A stretch of DNA of 64,000 nucleotides from Bacillota bacterium (GTDB lineage: Bacteria; Bacillota; Clostridia; Acetivibrionales; DSM-27016), in NCBI GenBank assembly GCA_023390115.1, contig JAEWDM010000010.1, forward strand, positions 8,889-72,888, written 5' to 3'. A model generated the notes under the pieces. The model saw only the letters and a program-made list of their open reading frames with translations. It was not told where the DNA came from and ran no database searches. The position numbers and the translations under genes were made by a program. Positions 62,334-64,000 of the stretch are shown here, one piece after another; positions within the stretch are counted from its first letter, which is position 1, and the number at the start of each line of letters is the position of its first letter.

Positions 62334-62489
62334 TTAAACTTTAAAAAAAAGTAAGGAATATGCTTCCTTACTGTTTAAAAATAGACAGTTATCAATATTA
62401 ATTTTAAAAGGAAATAAAAATAGAATAGAGAAACAGGAACATTTTTTTATGTGTAAAAGTGTCTTTTTAATAATCTTTTCTCTCATCAT
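62334..62489 (-). CDS. Candidate pyrL-like leader peptide of pyrB (51 residues)
   Basis: Two tandem ATGs (62489, 62486) follow GGAAGGG at eight to eleven bases. The product is basic at first (MMREKIIKKTLLHIKK), then Phe/Leu/Ile-rich from a U-rich message (CFSILFLFPFK). Its frame passes through the terminator hairpin at 62350-62372 and stops at 62334. In enteric pyrBI, ribosomes following RNA polymerase through such a leader block the terminator when UTP is low. The likeness is of layout and composition; translation is unproven. Confidence 0.45.
   Translation of the reverse strand: MMREKIIKKTLLHIKKCSCFSILFLFPFKINIDNCLFLNSKEAYSLLFFKV
62343..62372 (-). terminator. Terminator/attenuator between pyrR and pyrB
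   Basis: AGTAAGGAA (62364-62372) pairs perfectly with TTCCTTACT (62350-62358) on the minus strand and eight T residues follow. A smaller hairpin ACTGT / ACAGT just ahead shares bases with its left arm and may act as a pause or alternative fold. It lies about 100 bases before pyrB. Confidence 0.88.
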
Positions 62490-62554
62490 TTTGTAATCCC
62501 TTCCGTTTCTATTACAAAAATATATGCTTATCACCCTTATTACATAGAACCGCC

Positions 62555-63097
62555 TTATTTCCTCATATCACTGATTGTAACAGTGTTTATCCCGTCTACA
62601 TCCATAAGCTTGACATGGACAATTTCATTTTTTGAGGTAGGTACATTCTTTCCCACATAGTCAGGCCTTATAGGCAGCTCTCTGTGTCCCCTGTCAATAA
62701 GAATTGCAAGCTGCATTATTCTGGGCCTTCCGATATCCATTATTGCATCAATCGCAGCCCTTATAGTTCTCCCGGTAAAAATAACATCATCCACAAGAAT
62801 AACCTTTTTGCCAGTTATTGAAAAATCAATTTCAGTACCGTTAATAATAGGATGCTCTGACAGAGTACTCAAGTCGTCCCTGTATAAGGTAATATCCAAT
62901 ATGCCGACAGGTACGGCGTTTCCCTCAACATCCTTTATTTTTCGCGCTATCATCCTCGCAAGCGGAACTCCGCGCCTTTGTATTCCGATTATTACGACAT
63001 TCTCTACACCCTTATTCTTTTCAATTATTTCATGTGATATTCTTGTGACGGCTCTCATTATACCATTTTCATCCATTATTTCAGCTTTATCCGGCAT
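62555..63097 (-). CDS. pyrR: PyrR: pyr operon attenuator protein / uracil phosphoribosyltransferase
   Basis: A 180-residue PRTase with the PRPP motif VILVDDVIFTGRTIRAA and VVIIGIQRRGVPLA. PyrR binds UMP/UTP and the leader RNA of pyr genes, favouring termination when pyrimidines are plentiful. ATG 63097 follows GGAG at eight bases; a GTG three codons upstream overlaps it. It is the first gene of the operon and has its own binding site upstream. Confidence 0.96.
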   Translation of the reverse strand: MPDKAEIMDENGIMRAVTRISHEIIEKNKGVENVVIIGIQRRGVPLARMIARKIKDVEGNAVPVGILDITLYRDDLSTLSEHPIINGTEIDFSITGKKVILVDDVIFTGRTIRAAIDAIMDIGRPRIMQLAILIDRGHRELPIRPDYVGKNVPTSKNEIVHVKLMDVDGINTVTISDMRK

Positions 63098-63163
63098 AAT
63101 TCTCACTCCATATGGAATATTTTAAAAGCACAGGCGATGTTGCAAGCAAAATGTCCTGAAAAC

Positions 63164-63192
63164 CAAAAAAGCTTCTTACCAAGAGGCAAGAA
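63164..63192 (-). terminator. PyrR-controlled terminator before pyrR
   Basis: TTCTTGCC (63192-63185) pairs with GGTAAGAA (63180-63173), one G-U pair, then GCTTTTTT on the minus strand. It is downstream of the PyrR-binding loop and about 65 bases before pyrR. Confidence 0.8.
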
Positions 63193-63266
63193 ACTTAACA
63201 TAACAATTTGCAAGTAGATAATAAGCTGTAAATCTACGCTTAATCTGTTTTTAATTGTTACCCTTT

Positions 63267-63280
63267 CAGCCTCTCTGGAC
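63267..63280 (-). promoter_or_regulatory. PyrR-binding RNA element
   Basis: GTCCAGAGAGGCTG on the minus strand matches the PyrR-binding loop consensus (UCCAGAGAGGCU) of Bacillus pyr leaders. Binding would stabilise the anti-antiterminator and let the terminator form. Confidence 0.9.
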
Positions 63281-63316
63281 ATGTTAAAAGGTCTAAAAAC
63301 TTATTTTCTAATGACA

Positions 63317-63345
63317 ATATTATCACAGCACACCGACATTGTCAA
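63317..63345 (-). promoter_or_regulatory. Promoter of the pyr operon
   Basis: TTGACA (63340-63345), a 17-base spacer and TAATAT (63317-63322) on the minus strand, about 220 bases before pyrR. Confidence 0.82.
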
Positions 63346-63351
63346 GAAGGT

Positions 63352-63371
63352 CAAAAGGGGACGCTCCTGTT
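63352..63371. repeat. REP-like sequence beside the pyr promoter
   Basis: The minus strand reads AACAGGAGCGTCCCCTTTTG, a type that I recall as a dispersed clostridial repeat associated with RAYT genes; a RAYT-like gene ends 158 bases away. It shares CGTCCC with the sequence at 50375-50407. Copy number cannot be judged here. Confidence 0.35.
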
Positions 63372-63458
63372 AAATAATATAATAAAAGCACCTTATTGAC
63401 AACCCTTGCAGCTTATTAAATGCCTTAGTTTTTTTAAGACTGTTTTAAGCACAACAGA

Positions 63459-63490
63459 AATAGGCCTCTGCCCTCTATGCATGGCCTATT
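63459..63490 (-). terminator. Weak terminator-like hairpin after the RAYT gene
   Basis: AATAGGCC / GGCCTATT, an 8-bp perfect stem with a 16-base loop, lies 39 bases past the stop. The tail TCTGTTG is short on T residues, so strength is doubtful. Confidence 0.4.
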
Positions 63491-63528
63491 CAGAAATCTA
63501 AATCGTCTTCCGAGCTTTATCTTAAAGC

Positions 63529-64000
63529 CTATCCCATTTGAATTAATGAATTGAAGGCGTTGCTATACCGTATGTTCTCCTTAAGCAGCTTGAATCCCTC
63601 ATTCGACAGCCTTGATACTCCGCCCGCCGACATATTGCCTATATATTTGCATATGCTTTTATATGTATATCCACATAATACCCTCATTATATAAGCCACA
63701 AAAGCTCTATTACTGCTGGTTTCCCGGCTGTGCTTCCTTCTTAAGCCTTCCTCCAGCCTTTCCCCAAGAAATTGGCCCGCCTTCCGTACTATCTCCTCTG
63801 GCTCCCTACTCCTTACAATGTAGCATTTTTCACTGTTATACACGTTTTCGGTGTATGCCCTTATAATACTGTCATCCACTTCCTTCATTATGCCTGTATC
63901 TCTCATTGATTCGGTAAAAGCCCTGTACTTTTGCTGAGCTGCTTTTCTGTCCCTGCCAAAGTGAGCAAGTATGAATGCTGTGTCCACTATTTCTTCAAGG
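63529..64000 (-). mobile_element. REP-associated (RAYT/Y1-type) transposase, C-terminal part
   Basis: An open frame continues to the right edge, so only the last 157 residues or so are visible; the catalytic HUH and Tyr motifs would lie outside. The segment EEIVDTAFILAHFGRDRKAAQQ and the C-terminal DnaA-like helix-turn-helix (RAFVAYIMRVLCGYTYKSI, SAGGVSRLSNEG) are the usual tail of Y1-transposase-related REP-associated proteins of Firmicutes. Such proteins process dispersed palindromic repeats, and REP-like sequences occur nearby. Confidence 0.68.

Noticed and set aside
1..64000. CRISPR arrays, rRNA or tRNA genes, prophage genes, replication origin
   Set aside because: No regular direct-repeat array, no tRNA cloverleaf or rRNA sequence, no phage structural genes and no DnaA-box cluster were seen.

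Overview
The window looks like the chromosome of a Gram-positive, moderately AT-rich member of the Clostridia. The reasons are a T-box leader on thrS, a PyrR-controlled pyr operon, a LexA with GAAC-N4-GTTC boxes and a divergent YneA-like gene, DacF and GerMN-type envelope proteins, an endonuclease-type MutL, and AGGAGG-type ribosome binding sites throughout. Most genes are on the minus strand. I saw no rRNA, tRNA or CRISPR array. The species cannot be named from this sequence alone.

Layout, left to right. 1-4200: the end of yqeY and rpsU, then thrS-thyA-dfrA behind a T-box leader. 4300-8300: a 50-residue membrane peptide, feoB-feoA, and a two-gene unit of an EamA transporter and a CsoR/RcnR-type metal sensor under a near-perfect palindromic operator. 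8450-16000: cell-surface and housekeeping genes (GerMN lipoprotein, comEA, dacF, an acyl-CoA ligase, an HAD phosphatase, rsfS-yqeK-nadD). 16098-18430: a fused anthranilate synthase TrpE(G) whose leader carries regularly spaced GAG triplets and a terminator over the ribosome binding site, the architecture of TRAP attenuation. 18434-18639: a palindromic element flanked by a 12-bp direct repeat at the end of purD. 18627-29618: purine synthesis (purE-purF-purM-purN-purH-purD), an NCS2 permease, an AEC transporter and guaA.

29692-34835: a radical SAM protein and nickel-pincer cofactor genes larC, larB and larE, with a DUF2520-type dehydrogenase embedded between larB and larE but no larA. 35121-39401: a YggT protein, then a two-component system, a CopZ-like chaperone and a fused HMA-TauE/SafE-cupredoxin protein, probably one copper-handling module. 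39610-40720: a minimal L,D-transpeptidase and a tandem pair of tiny paralogous proteins. 40744-49870: the SOS pair yneA/lexA with three LexA boxes, then hfq, miaA, mutL, mutS, a ylbF-family gene and miaB. 49940-50125 carries a strong promoter, a structured segment and a terminator, and is a candidate small RNA or miaB leader. 50397-51076 is a PIN/Phd-type toxin-antitoxin pair.

51260-63350: the whole pyrimidine operon pyrR-pyrB-pyrC-pyrF-carA-carB-pyrK-pyrD, ending in a histidine phosphatase and an unusually long orotate phosphoribosyltransferase-like protein. It has two apparent control points: a PyrR attenuator before pyrR, and a second terminator before pyrB that is crossed by a U-rich leader ORF resembling enterobacterial pyrL. 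63529-64000 is the C-terminal part of a REP-associated (RAYT/Y1) transposase running off the edge. The least expected signals are regulatory: the TRAP-like trp leader, the pyrL-like leader ORF, the candidate RNA before miaB, and the CsoR-EamA unit.
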